A stretch of DNA of 22,747 nt, from IMG/VR virus record IMGVR_UViG_3300010375_000052, positions 1-22,747 of that record; one strand, given 5' to 3'. Positions within the stretch are counted from its first letter, which is position 1. Each line of letters begins with the position of its first letter. The notes beneath the pieces are model-generated. The model worked only from the letters and a program-made list of their open reading frames with translations, did not search any database and was not told the origin of the DNA. This DNA comes from a virus. Shown piece by piece: positions 6,681 through 12,535 of this stretch. The position numbers were made by a program, and so were the translations under genes.

Positions 6681-7478
6681 ATGGCAACGGCAGTCGAAGA
6701 CGTCGGTCAGATCGAAGATCAGGCACGGCAAGCCGAACCAGAGATCGATTACGAGAAGGAGGCGCGCAAGATCGGCTGGAAATCGGCCGAGGAGTTCGGC
6801 GGCGATCCTACCAAGCATGTCGACGCCAAGACCTATTATGATCGCGGTCAGGAGCTGATGCCGGTTCTACGGGCTCAGAACCAGACATTGCTCAAGCGAT
6901 TGGAGAAGATGGAGAAGGAGATGGCAAAATCTGCCGAATTCTTCTCACAAGGCGAGCAGCGCGCTTATGAACGGGCTTTGGCTGAAATCCGCGCCGAACA
7001 GCGGGCGGCGGTTGAAACCGGAGACGTCGAGGCCCACGACAGAGCGTCCGAAAAGCTCGATAAACTTGAAAAACCATCCAAGCCGCAGGTGGCGAACGAC
7101 GACATGGCGCTTGCCGAGCAGCGCGCCGAGGAATTCGCCGATTGGCGGCGCGAGAACAAGTGGTTCGACGATAACCGCGCCATGCAGGACTATGCGACGG
7201 CTCAGGCCGATATTCTTTTCAAGCGCAAGGGCGGTTTTATCGATCGATCCGATCTGGATGCGATTACGGACAAGGTGAAGGCCAAGTTCGCGGAGGAGTT
7301 CGAGGCGGAAAAGCCGAAGCCCCGCAATCCGGTGGACGGTGGCGGCATCGCAAGGGCTCCAAGGGGCGGCAAGACCTACGCCGACCTCCCCCCCGAGGCA
7401 AAGCAGATGTGCGACAAATGGCTCAAGAACGGCGTCATCAAGAGCCGTGAAGACTATGTGAAATCATATCAGTTCTGA
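6681..7478 (+). CDS. Probable scaffolding protein
   Basis: The 265-residue protein is strongly charged and predicted helical. It has an acidic N-terminus, a coiled-coil-like segment at about 80-150 (LLKRLEKMEKEMAK and following heptads), and a basic Lys/Arg-rich C-terminal third ending YVKSYQF. It has no enzymatic motif. Position between portal and capsid genes, charge pattern and size fit internal scaffolding proteins, which guide coat assembly through a basic C-terminal helix-loop-helix and leave before DNA fills the head. A GGAGGA site six bases before ATG 6681 supports the start. Scaffold sequences diverge fast, so the call is from context and composition. Confidence 0.7.
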   Translation: MATAVEDVGQIEDQARQAEPEIDYEKEARKIGWKSAEEFGGDPTKHVDAKTYYDRGQELMPVLRAQNQTLLKRLEKMEKEMAKSAEFFSQGEQRAYERALAEIRAEQRAAVETGDVEAHDRASEKLDKLEKPSKPQVANDDMALAEQRAEEFADWRRENKWFDDNRAMQDYATAQADILFKRKGGFIDRSDLDAITDKVKAKFAEEFEAEKPKPRNPVDGGGIARAPRGGKTYADLPPEAKQMCDKWLKNGVIKSREDYVKSYQF

Positions 7479-7489
7479 AGGATCGAGAG

Positions 7490-7978
7490 ATGGATGAACC
7501 AGTCAGACGCGGGCGCCCTCGCCGGACCATCGCACCGCAGAATCCAGAGCCGGCAATGGAAAAACCGGAGGAAACCGCGCCCGTAGCGGCAAACGGACGC
7601 CGCCGTCGCCCATCGGTGGGAGGCCACGCCGCCAAGCTGTCCGCCCCCACGCGTCCGGGCTATGTCCGGCGCTGGTTCAATGACGATAAGAACAGACTTG
7701 CGGACGCCGAAGAACTAGGTTACGATCACGTCACTGAGCAAGGCATCAAGTCAACCGATGCCGGTTCGCGCGTTTCACGCCTCGTAGGCACCAAGGCGAG
7801 CGGCGAACCTCTCCGAGCCTATCTCATGGAAACCCCCGACGAGCTATATGCCCAGGGTTCAGCGGAGAAAGAGGCGCACAATCGGCAGATAGATGATGCG
7901 ATCATCGCCGGGCGTGATTCAACAGGCCAGATGGTTTCTGAAACCTATGGTCATGGTTCAATCAAGTCCGATCGCTGA
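7490..7978 (+). CDS. Conserved phage head-region protein of unknown function
   Basis: The 162-residue protein begins with a Pro/Arg-rich tail holding two basic AT-hook-like motifs, GRPRR (8-12) and RRRRP (37-41). A compact region follows at about 55-142: GYVRRWFNDD (57-66), SRVSRLVG (93-100), GEPLRAYLMETP (105-116), and the AEKEAHNRQID helix. From memory this second region is conserved in proteins lying next to coat genes of many phages, without a known role. The basic tail could contact DNA or the scaffold. It starts 11 bases after the scaffold-like gene, with a GGATCGAGAG purine-rich site upstream. Confidence 0.65.
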   Translation: MDEPVRRGRPRRTIAPQNPEPAMEKPEETAPVAANGRRRRPSVGGHAAKLSAPTRPGYVRRWFNDDKNRLADAEELGYDHVTEQGIKSTDAGSRVSRLVGTKASGEPLRAYLMETPDELYAQGSAEKEAHNRQIDDAIIAGRDSTGQMVSETYGHGSIKSDR

Positions 7979-7991
7979 GGTCCACTGATCC

Positions 7992-8021
7992 GGCACCTGC
8001 GATCGAAGCGCAAAGGGTGCC
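7992..8021 (+). promoter_or_regulatory. RNA hairpin holding the ribosome binding site of the decoration gene
   Basis: GGCACC (7992-7997) pairs with GGTGCC (8016-8021), and inside it TGCG (7998-8001) pairs with CGCA (8009-8012), leaving a 7-base loop and an AAG bulge at 8013-8015. The purine-rich AAAGGG (8012-8017) used to start the gene at 8025 lies in the bulge and 3' arm. The pairing is read directly from the sequence. A role in translation control or mRNA processing is inferred. Confidence 0.5.
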
Positions 8022-8024
8022 ATC

Positions 8025-8624
8025 ATGGCGAATGTCAATGCACCGAAGGGGCTGATCCCGGTTCGCGGGGTTAACGGTCAATATGTGACGGGCGCCCTTC
8101 GTTCCTATGTTCATGACAGCGGCGATTCGACCGCTATTTTCATCGGCGATCCGGTCAAACTGACGGGCGGTTCATCCATCGTCAACGGCGCCGTGATGCC
8201 GAACGTCATCCAGGCCGCTACCGGCGACGTGATTGTCGGTGTGGTGGTCGGTGTTCTGCCCGATGTGGCGACGAGCACGATCTACTGCGCGGCGTCGACC
8301 ACGCGGGTGCTTCTGGTCGATGACGATCCCAACACGCTCTATGAGATCCAGCAGGTTACCGGCGGTACGCCGCTGACCGCGAACGACATTGGCCTGAATG
8401 CCAATTTCGTGGTCGGTTCCGGCTCGACCTATACGGGCTATTCCGGGGTCACGCTCAACAACGCGACCGAGGCGACGACCAACACCCTCGATCTCAAGAT
8501 CGTCGGCATGGCCAATCGTGCCGACAATGATCCGGGCTCGTCGGTCAGTTCGGGCTCCGATGCCAGCGTGTTCCACGTCCGCATCAATCGCCATCAATAT
8601 GTCAATCAGGTAGCGGGGGTCTAG
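8025..8624 (+). CDS. Capsid decoration / cement-type structural protein
   Basis: The 199-residue protein starts NAPKGLIPVRGVNGQYVTG. This 'NAP.GL.PVR...G' opening is, from memory, shared by a family of abundant phage head proteins encoded just before the coat. The rest is Gly/Ser/Thr/Val-rich, with IFIGDPVKLTGG, GDVIVGVVVGV and LDLKIVGMANRADND strands, as expected of a beta-rich decoration or cement protein. It has no cysteine pairs or catalytic motif. It sits four bases before the major capsid gene and behind a hairpin that includes its ribosome binding site, so the two are probably expressed together at a high level. Confidence 0.7.
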   Translation: MANVNAPKGLIPVRGVNGQYVTGALRSYVHDSGDSTAIFIGDPVKLTGGSSIVNGAVMPNVIQAATGDVIVGVVVGVLPDVATSTIYCAASTTRVLLVDDDPNTLYEIQQVTGGTPLTANDIGLNANFVVGSGSTYTGYSGVTLNNATEATTNTLDLKIVGMANRADNDPGSSVSSGSDASVFHVRINRHQYVNQVAGV

Positions 8625-8628
8625 GGCC

Positions 8629-9537
8629 ATGAGCACGATCACAACCGGGCAAATCGCCAAGCTGCTCTGGCCGGGGCTTAATGCACGCTGGGGCACGAAA
8701 TACAACGAATACGCCATGGAATGGAAAGACCTTGTGGACGTGGAAACGTCGGACAAGGCCTATGAGGAAGATCAGGAGATGACCGGCTTCGGTCTCGCCC
8801 CGATCAAGGCGCATGGCGCATCCATCGTCTATGATACCGCATCCCAGGGCATCACGTCGCGTTACACGCATCTTGCCTACGCGCTCGGCTTCATCATCAC
8901 CCATGAGGCGATCCAGGACAATCTTTACGAGAAGATCGGCATGCAGCGGACGGGCAGCCTTGCCTTTTCGATGCGGCAGACCAAGGAGAATGTTGTCGCG
9001 AACATGTATAATCGCGCCTTCAACAGCTCCTATCTTGGCGCTGATGGTGCGGTGTTGCTTTCGACGGCGCATCCCAGCCTTTCGGGCAACCAGTCGAACA
9101 CTCTCGCGGTGGCGGCGGATCTGTCTGAGGCCTCGCTTGAGGATATGTGTATCCTGATCGGCAAGATGACCAATTCGCGCGGCATGAAGATTTCGGTGCA
9201 GCCGCGTTCGTTGATCGTGCCGATCGACCTTGAGTTCGAGGCGGCGCGCATCCTGAAGTCGACCAGCCAGAGCGGGACCGCGAACAACGATATCAACGCG
9301 CTGCGTTCGATGGGCATGTTCCCGGACGGCATCAAGGTCAACCATTACCTGACCGACACGGATGCCTTCTTCATCCGCACCAATGTCGATGATGGCCTCA
9401 AGCTGTTCCAGCGTGAGGCGGCTTCGTTCGCTCAGGACGAGGACTTTGACACGTCGAACATCAAATACAAGGCATATGAGCGCTATTCGACCGGCTGGTC
9501 CGATTGGCGCGGGCTGGCGGGTTCGCCCGGCGCCTGA
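8629..9537 (+). CDS. Major capsid protein, Mu gpT-like (HK97 fold)
   Basis: The 302-residue protein carries the hallmarks of the Mu gpT major head family. These are ALGFIITHEAIQDNLYEKIG (about 88-107), ENVVANMYNRAFNSS, then STAHPSLSGNQSNTLAVAADLSEASLE, LIVPIDLEFEAARILKS, NDINALR, VNHYLTDTDAFFI and DEDFDTSNIKYKAYERYSTGWSDWRG at the end. The length is close to gpT (about 305). It assembles into the icosahedral shell by the HK97 fold. P22 uses a larger coat of its own type, so the head here belongs to a different coat lineage from the P22-like tail genes downstream. A strong hairpin follows the stop codon. Confidence 0.93.
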   Translation: MSTITTGQIAKLLWPGLNARWGTKYNEYAMEWKDLVDVETSDKAYEEDQEMTGFGLAPIKAHGASIVYDTASQGITSRYTHLAYALGFIITHEAIQDNLYEKIGMQRTGSLAFSMRQTKENVVANMYNRAFNSSYLGADGAVLLSTAHPSLSGNQSNTLAVAADLSEASLEDMCILIGKMTNSRGMKISVQPRSLIVPIDLEFEAARILKSTSQSGTANNDINALRSMGMFPDGIKVNHYLTDTDAFFIRTNVDDGLKLFQREAASFAQDEDFDTSNIKYKAYERYSTGWSDWRGLAGSPGA

Positions 9538-9550
9538 TGATTTGTTTCCC

Positions 9551-9576
9551 CTGAGCGCCGGGAAACCGGCGTTCGG
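9551..9576 (+). terminator. Strong hairpin just after the major capsid gene
   Basis: An 11-base-pair stem (9551-9561 with 9566-9576, two G-T wobbles) closes on a GAAA tetraloop at 9562-9565. The inner arms are CGCCGG and CCGGCG. It begins 14 bases after the capsid stop. No run of T follows, so it is not a classical intrinsic terminator. A 3' mRNA-stabilising element, partial terminator or RNase processing site is as likely. Confidence 0.55.
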
Positions 9577-9597
9577 ATAGAACGCTCGGAGTGAAAC

Positions 9598-10005
9598 ATG
9601 GCTTATGACACGGTTACGGCACCTGCGGCGGGCACGGTGCTTCCGGTCGACACGATCGGCACCACGAAATTCCCGCGAGAGAAGGTGGCGTTCGGCGCTG
9701 AGGGGTTCGCCTCGGATGTGTCCGATTCCAATCCCTTGCCGGTCGGCGGCACGACGCTGCTAGCGGCTTTGGCATTGGTTGCTCCGTCCACCAACGCATT
9801 CTCGATCACGCCGCACGACACCAACGCGCTTTCGATCATCCCGCGCGCGATCGTGGCGCAGGTCGCGGGCAATGTCACGCTCAGGACCAGCGGCTCGTCC
9901 GCTGATGTCGTGGTTTCGGCGGTGGCGGGCGTGCCGCTTCCGCTTCGTGTTCAATATGTCCGGGCGACGGGAACCACCGCCACCGGCATCGTCGGCTTCG
10001 CATAG
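9598..10005 (+). CDS. Head spike-base-like structural protein, first copy
   Basis: The 135-residue protein has an N-terminal part with TIGTTKFPREKVAFG (20-34) and a C-terminal domain from about residue 69. That domain contains SITPHDTNALS, AGNVTLRTSG, PLPLRVQYVRATGTTATGI and a final hydrophobic residue pair. The C-terminal domain matches the smaller protein encoded at 10707-10949 ('TP.D', then 'G.V', then 'LP..V..V..TGT.AT'). I recall the same signature in the spike-base protein of the Rhodobacter gene transfer agent (Rcc01079), so a head-vertex or surface base is proposed. An alternative is a general head-completion protein. It follows the capsid gene, with a CGGAG site upstream (9586-9590). 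Confidence 0.6.
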   Translation: MAYDTVTAPAAGTVLPVDTIGTTKFPREKVAFGAEGFASDVSDSNPLPVGGTTLLAALALVAPSTNAFSITPHDTNALSIIPRAIVAQVAGNVTLRTSGSSADVVVSAVAGVPLPLRVQYVRATGTTATGIVGFA

Positions 10006-10014
10006 GGGGAATAT

Positions 10015-10704
10015 ATGTCTGTAACACGCCTTCCGGCAGGCCTGAGCACCAGGAAAGCCACCGATCCGTTTGGGGCCTATACGCACCCCGATGAAACCGA
10101 TCAGCATCTCTATTTCAATGATTTCAACACCTACACGTCCGGCGACTGGACGATTACCGTGGTGGGAACTTCGACGCCGGCTCTTGTCGCAGGTGACGGG
10201 GGTCAGCTTGGCATCACGACCTCGGCCACCTCGGGCGATTCGGCCTTCCTTCAGAAGACGATCGCATCGTTCACATTCGAGACGACCAAGCCGGCGTGGT
10301 TTGCATCGCGCTTCAAGGTTTCGACCCTGGCTACGACCGCCGTCGTGGGGTTGCAGGTGATCGACACCACACCGCTCGACGTCACGGACGGGATCTACTT
10401 CCTGACGACGACGGCGACGGGCGCCATTACCGGCATCGTCCGCAAGAATGCGACGACCGGCAGCTCGTCGGTAGCGGTTGGCTCGCTGGTGGCGGATACC
10501 TTCACCGAACTGGCCTGGTATTGGGACGGCAAGGATACGGTCAACTTCTATCAGGACCGCGTACAGAAGGGCTCGATTACGGGCGTGGCGGCAAGCTATC
10601 TGCCGGATACCACGACGACCGTTTCCTTCGGCATCCAGACGGATTCGGCCAACGCTCGAACGATGACGGTTGATTACTTCCTCGCGGCAAAATCGAGGCG
10701 CTAG
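10015..10704 (+). CDS. Lectin-like beta-sandwich head or spike protein
   Basis: The 229-residue protein is rich in Thr, Ser, Gly and aromatic residues. It has a pattern of strands typical of concanavalin A/laminin G-like sandwiches: YFNDFNTYTSGDWTI (about 33-47), GDGGQLGITTS, GDSAFLQKTI, WFASRFKVS, FTELAWYWDGKDTVNFY and MTVDYFLAAKSRR at the end. Similar 'FNDF..Y..GDW...GDGG.L..' proteins occur in the structural regions of many phages as minor or decoration proteins, as I recall. It lies between two genes that share a spike-base-like domain, so it may be the exposed, carbohydrate-binding part of a head spike. Sugar binding itself is not visible in the sequence. The upstream site is GGGGGA (10006-10011). 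Confidence 0.6.
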   Translation: MSVTRLPAGLSTRKATDPFGAYTHPDETDQHLYFNDFNTYTSGDWTITVVGTSTPALVAGDGGQLGITTSATSGDSAFLQKTIASFTFETTKPAWFASRFKVSTLATTAVVGLQVIDTTPLDVTDGIYFLTTTATGAITGIVRKNATTGSSSVAVGSLVADTFTELAWYWDGKDTVNFYQDRVQKGSITGVAASYLPDTTTTVSFGIQTDSANARTMTVDYFLAAKSRR

Positions 10705-10706
10705 AG

Positions 10707-10949
10707 ATGAGTGGCCGCAGCCATGACATCTCAGCCGCCTATGACGCAGTGGCGGTGACGCCAAGCGATTCGACGGTCATTCGGACGACAAGGAGCCTTT
10801 ATGTGGGAGTTTCTGGGGACGTTGCTGTCACAATGGCCTCCGGAGCAACCGTCACCTATAAGTCCGCCCCCATCGGGATCCTTCCTGTCCAGGTTAGCAA
10901 GGTTCTTTCGACAGGCACTGCGGCGACTAACCTTCTGGCGCTCTACTAA
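10707..10949 (+). CDS. Head spike-base-like small protein, second copy
   Basis: The 80-residue protein consists almost wholly of the domain seen at the C-terminus of the protein encoded at 9598-10005: VTPSDSTVI (17-25), LYVGVSGDVAVTMASGATVTY, ILPVQVSKVLSTGTAATNLLALY. This complete single-domain form is the closer match to what I recall of Rcc01079-like spike-base proteins of gene transfer agents and alphaproteobacterial phages. The gene begins two bases after the lectin-like gene, and its TAA overlaps the next ATG. It probably forms an oligomeric base on the capsid surface; this is inferred from the family. The start ATG 10707 has only a weak GAGG nearby. Confidence 0.65.
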   Translation: MSGRSHDISAAYDAVAVTPSDSTVIRTTRSLYVGVSGDVAVTMASGATVTYKSAPIGILPVQVSKVLSTGTAATNLLALY

Positions 10950-11167
10950 TGGCTAACGCGATCTGCATGCGGACTGGCTTCAAGGTCAAGCTGTCGAACA
11001 TCGTGCGGCAATGGGACGGTTTGTTGGTGGACCGCAGGTTCGCCGATCACCGTCATCCGCAGGAGTTCGTGCGCGGTGTGCGGGATGATCAATCATTGCC
11101 GTTTGCAAGCCCGGAAAGTCCGGACGTCTTCATTGGTCCGGGGGACGTCACAGCGGACGATCTTTGA
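10949..11167 (+). CDS. Zinc-ribbon-like phage protein that has lost its cysteines
   Basis: The 72-residue protein begins MANAICMRTGFKVKLSNIVRQ and continues WDGLLV, then HRHPQEFVRG and SPESPDVFIG. From memory, a widespread phage family has the same layout with two Cys pairs: one in 'IC..CGF' at the start and one in 'V...CW...HPQ' in the middle. Here only Cys6 remains; the expected partner positions hold Thr9 and residues of VDRRFAD. The fold may survive without metal, or the member may be specialised. It is translationally coupled at both ends: TAATG with the gene before and TGATG with the one after. Its role is unknown, perhaps in head or vertex completion. Confidence 0.6.
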   Translation: MANAICMRTGFKVKLSNIVRQWDGLLVDRRFADHRHPQEFVRGVRDDQSLPFASPESPDVFIGPGDVTADDL

Positions 11168-11331
11168 TGGAAGGCCGAATCGAGGGGCGCATGTCTGCCG
11201 ACCGCAAATCCTACGAGATCACGGTTGCGGGGCAGGTACGCAGGACGATCCCGATCGAGGAGGCGAGAGCGGACGCAAGGCTTGCCGTGACGATCGAGCG
11301 TAACGGGTGGGAGAAGGTGGATGCTTCTTGA
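11167..11331 (+). CDS. 54-residue hypothetical protein
   Basis: ATG 11167 shares a base with the preceding stop (TGATG) and the frame runs to TGA at 11329-11331. The product begins MEGRIEGRMSADRKSYEITV and ends ERNGWEKVDAS. It is a compact charged alpha/beta peptide with strands YEITVAG and LAVTIERNGW around a helix (IEEARADARL). A second ATG at 11191 (residue 9) is a possible start. The tight overlaps with both neighbours (11 bases with the next gene) support real coding despite the small size. I do not recognise a family. It belongs to the head-to-tail transition part of the operon. Confidence 0.55.
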   Translation: MEGRIEGRMSADRKSYEITVAGQVRRTIPIEEARADARLAVTIERNGWEKVDAS

Positions 11332-12079
11332 TCTTCTCGCGCTCGACATCCTTGGCGCCGGCACCGACCACACCGGACTTTCCGGTCGGTCCTCATTCTC
11401 GCTGGTCGCTAATGAGATCATCCGCAAGGCACTGAGCATAATTGGCGTTGGCTCGGAGGGCGAGGCGATCACTGCCGACATGTATGCGCGTGGGATGGAA
11501 TCGCTCAATCTGCTGATCAAGACATGGGGGACGATCGAGCATCTTTGGGCGCGTGAGCAGCGGACGCTCAACCTTGTCGGGGGGCAAGCGGCCTATCCGC
11601 TCAATCCCAAGCCGCTGCGGGTGCTTTCGGCGCGCCGAGGCCTCTTATCGGGTGGCTATGAGACGCCCATGTTCATGTGGTCGCGCTCGGAATATCTTGA
11701 CCAGCCTAACAAGATGACATCGCTGTCCACGCCGGTCAATTTCTATTATGACGCGCAGCGCGCCAGCGGCACACTTTACCTGTGGCCGGCGCCATCGGTT
11801 CAGGTGGCATCGCAATTCATTGTGACGCTCGATGTCGTGCGGACGCTCGACGACATGATCAATTCCAATGACGGCGCCGATTTTCCGCAGGAATGGCTTC
11901 AGGCGATCATCTGGAACCTCGCGGATGACATGCAGACCGAATATCCCGTTAACGATCAGAGACTGGCTGCCAAGATCGAGACCAAGGCCGCGATGCTGCT
12001 AGGTCAGTTGCGTGGCTTCGATCAGGAGACCAGTTCGCTCTATCTCCAGCCTGATGATCACTGGGGACGGCGGCATTAG
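11321..12079 (+). CDS. Tail accessory factor, P22 gp4-like head-to-tail adaptor
   Basis: The 252-residue protein has the core of the P22 gp4 family from about residue 27: LVANEIIRKALSIIGVGSEGE, then MESLNLLIKTWGTIEHLWA, GGQAAYPLNPK, PVNFYYDAQRASGTLYLWPAP, and a C-terminal helical part with PQEWLQAIIWNLADDM. In P22, gp4 binds the portal after packaging as the first tail factor and can have cell-wall hydrolase activity; I see no hydrolase motif here. ATG 11321 lies inside the preceding gene, with GAGAAGG just upstream (11311-11317). The first 26 residues are not part of the conserved core, so a later start cannot be excluded. Confidence 0.83.
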   Translation: MLLDLLALDILGAGTDHTGLSGRSSFSLVANEIIRKALSIIGVGSEGEAITADMYARGMESLNLLIKTWGTIEHLWAREQRTLNLVGGQAAYPLNPKPLRVLSARRGLLSGGYETPMFMWSRSEYLDQPNKMTSLSTPVNFYYDAQRASGTLYLWPAPSVQVASQFIVTLDVVRTLDDMINSNDGADFPQEWLQAIIWNLADDMQTEYPVNDQRLAAKIETKAAMLLGQLRGFDQETSSLYLQPDDHWGRRH

Positions 12080-12535
12080 ATGCCAGACATCCAAACACTT
12101 ATGGGCATAAATCCGCCCGATCTTTCAGGGCAGTTTAACACTCAACTTAGTTCGGAAGACGAGGCAGCTTTCCAGAAATGGCTGCGCTTGCTTCCTGCAA
12201 GGCTACAAAGCGTCTCAGACTATGATCTGCGCGGCGCGTGGAAAAACAACGCGAAAGAAGCCGCGAACGGGCATCTTCCTGACACATGGAAGAAGCCAAA
12301 CCATCCAACATTTTCGCGGGAGAGCGTTTACAGCAATGCGCAGAATGGCATTGGCGGTCAATGGACTGATGGTAGCCCACAAACTCAAAACGATGCCCAA
12401 AAAAACTGGGTTTATTGGGCATCACCAGCGAATGCGCGCTATCGAGCACCTGCAACTCTAGCTGATTATTTCGCTCGGGTGGAACCAAACAGCACCGTCG
12501 TGCTCCCAATTAATTATGACTTGGGTAAAAGATAG
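12080..12535 (+). CDS. Conserved phage structural-region protein (unknown function), unusually AT-rich
   Basis: The 151-residue protein contains YDLRGAWKNN (48-57), then GHLPDTWKKPNHPTFSRESVY (64-84) and GGQWTDG (92-98). From memory, this 'YDLRG...GHLPD..KKPNHPTFS.ES.Y...GG.W' pattern is shared by proteins of many phages of different morphology; the role is unsettled. By eye the base composition is clearly less GC-rich than the flanking gp4- and gp10-like genes, so the gene may have entered separately. The first ATG follows directly on the preceding TAG and has no good ribosome binding site, so translation may rely on re-initiation. The stop overlaps the following GTG. Confidence 0.65.
   Translation: MPDIQTLMGINPPDLSGQFNTQLSSEDEAAFQKWLRLLPARLQSVSDYDLRGAWKNNAKEAANGHLPDTWKKPNHPTFSRESVYSNAQNGIGGQWTDGSPQTQNDAQKNWVYWASPANARYRAPATLADYFARVEPNSTVVLPINYDLGKR
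12392..12423. repeat. Perfect 9-base inverted repeat inside a coding region
   Basis: GATGCCCAA (12392-12400) is mirrored exactly by TTGGGCATC (12415-12423) with 14 bases between. Read on the - strand, the stem is followed by a T-rich stretch (GTTTTGAGTTTG), as in an intrinsic terminator. No - strand gene is evident here. Confidence 0.5.

Noticed and set aside
9760-10764. 334-codon - strand open frame across the spike module
   Set aside because: Its Arg/Gly/His-rich composition is that of the complement of Ala/Thr/Ser-rich coding DNA, and it covers several + strand genes with good starts.
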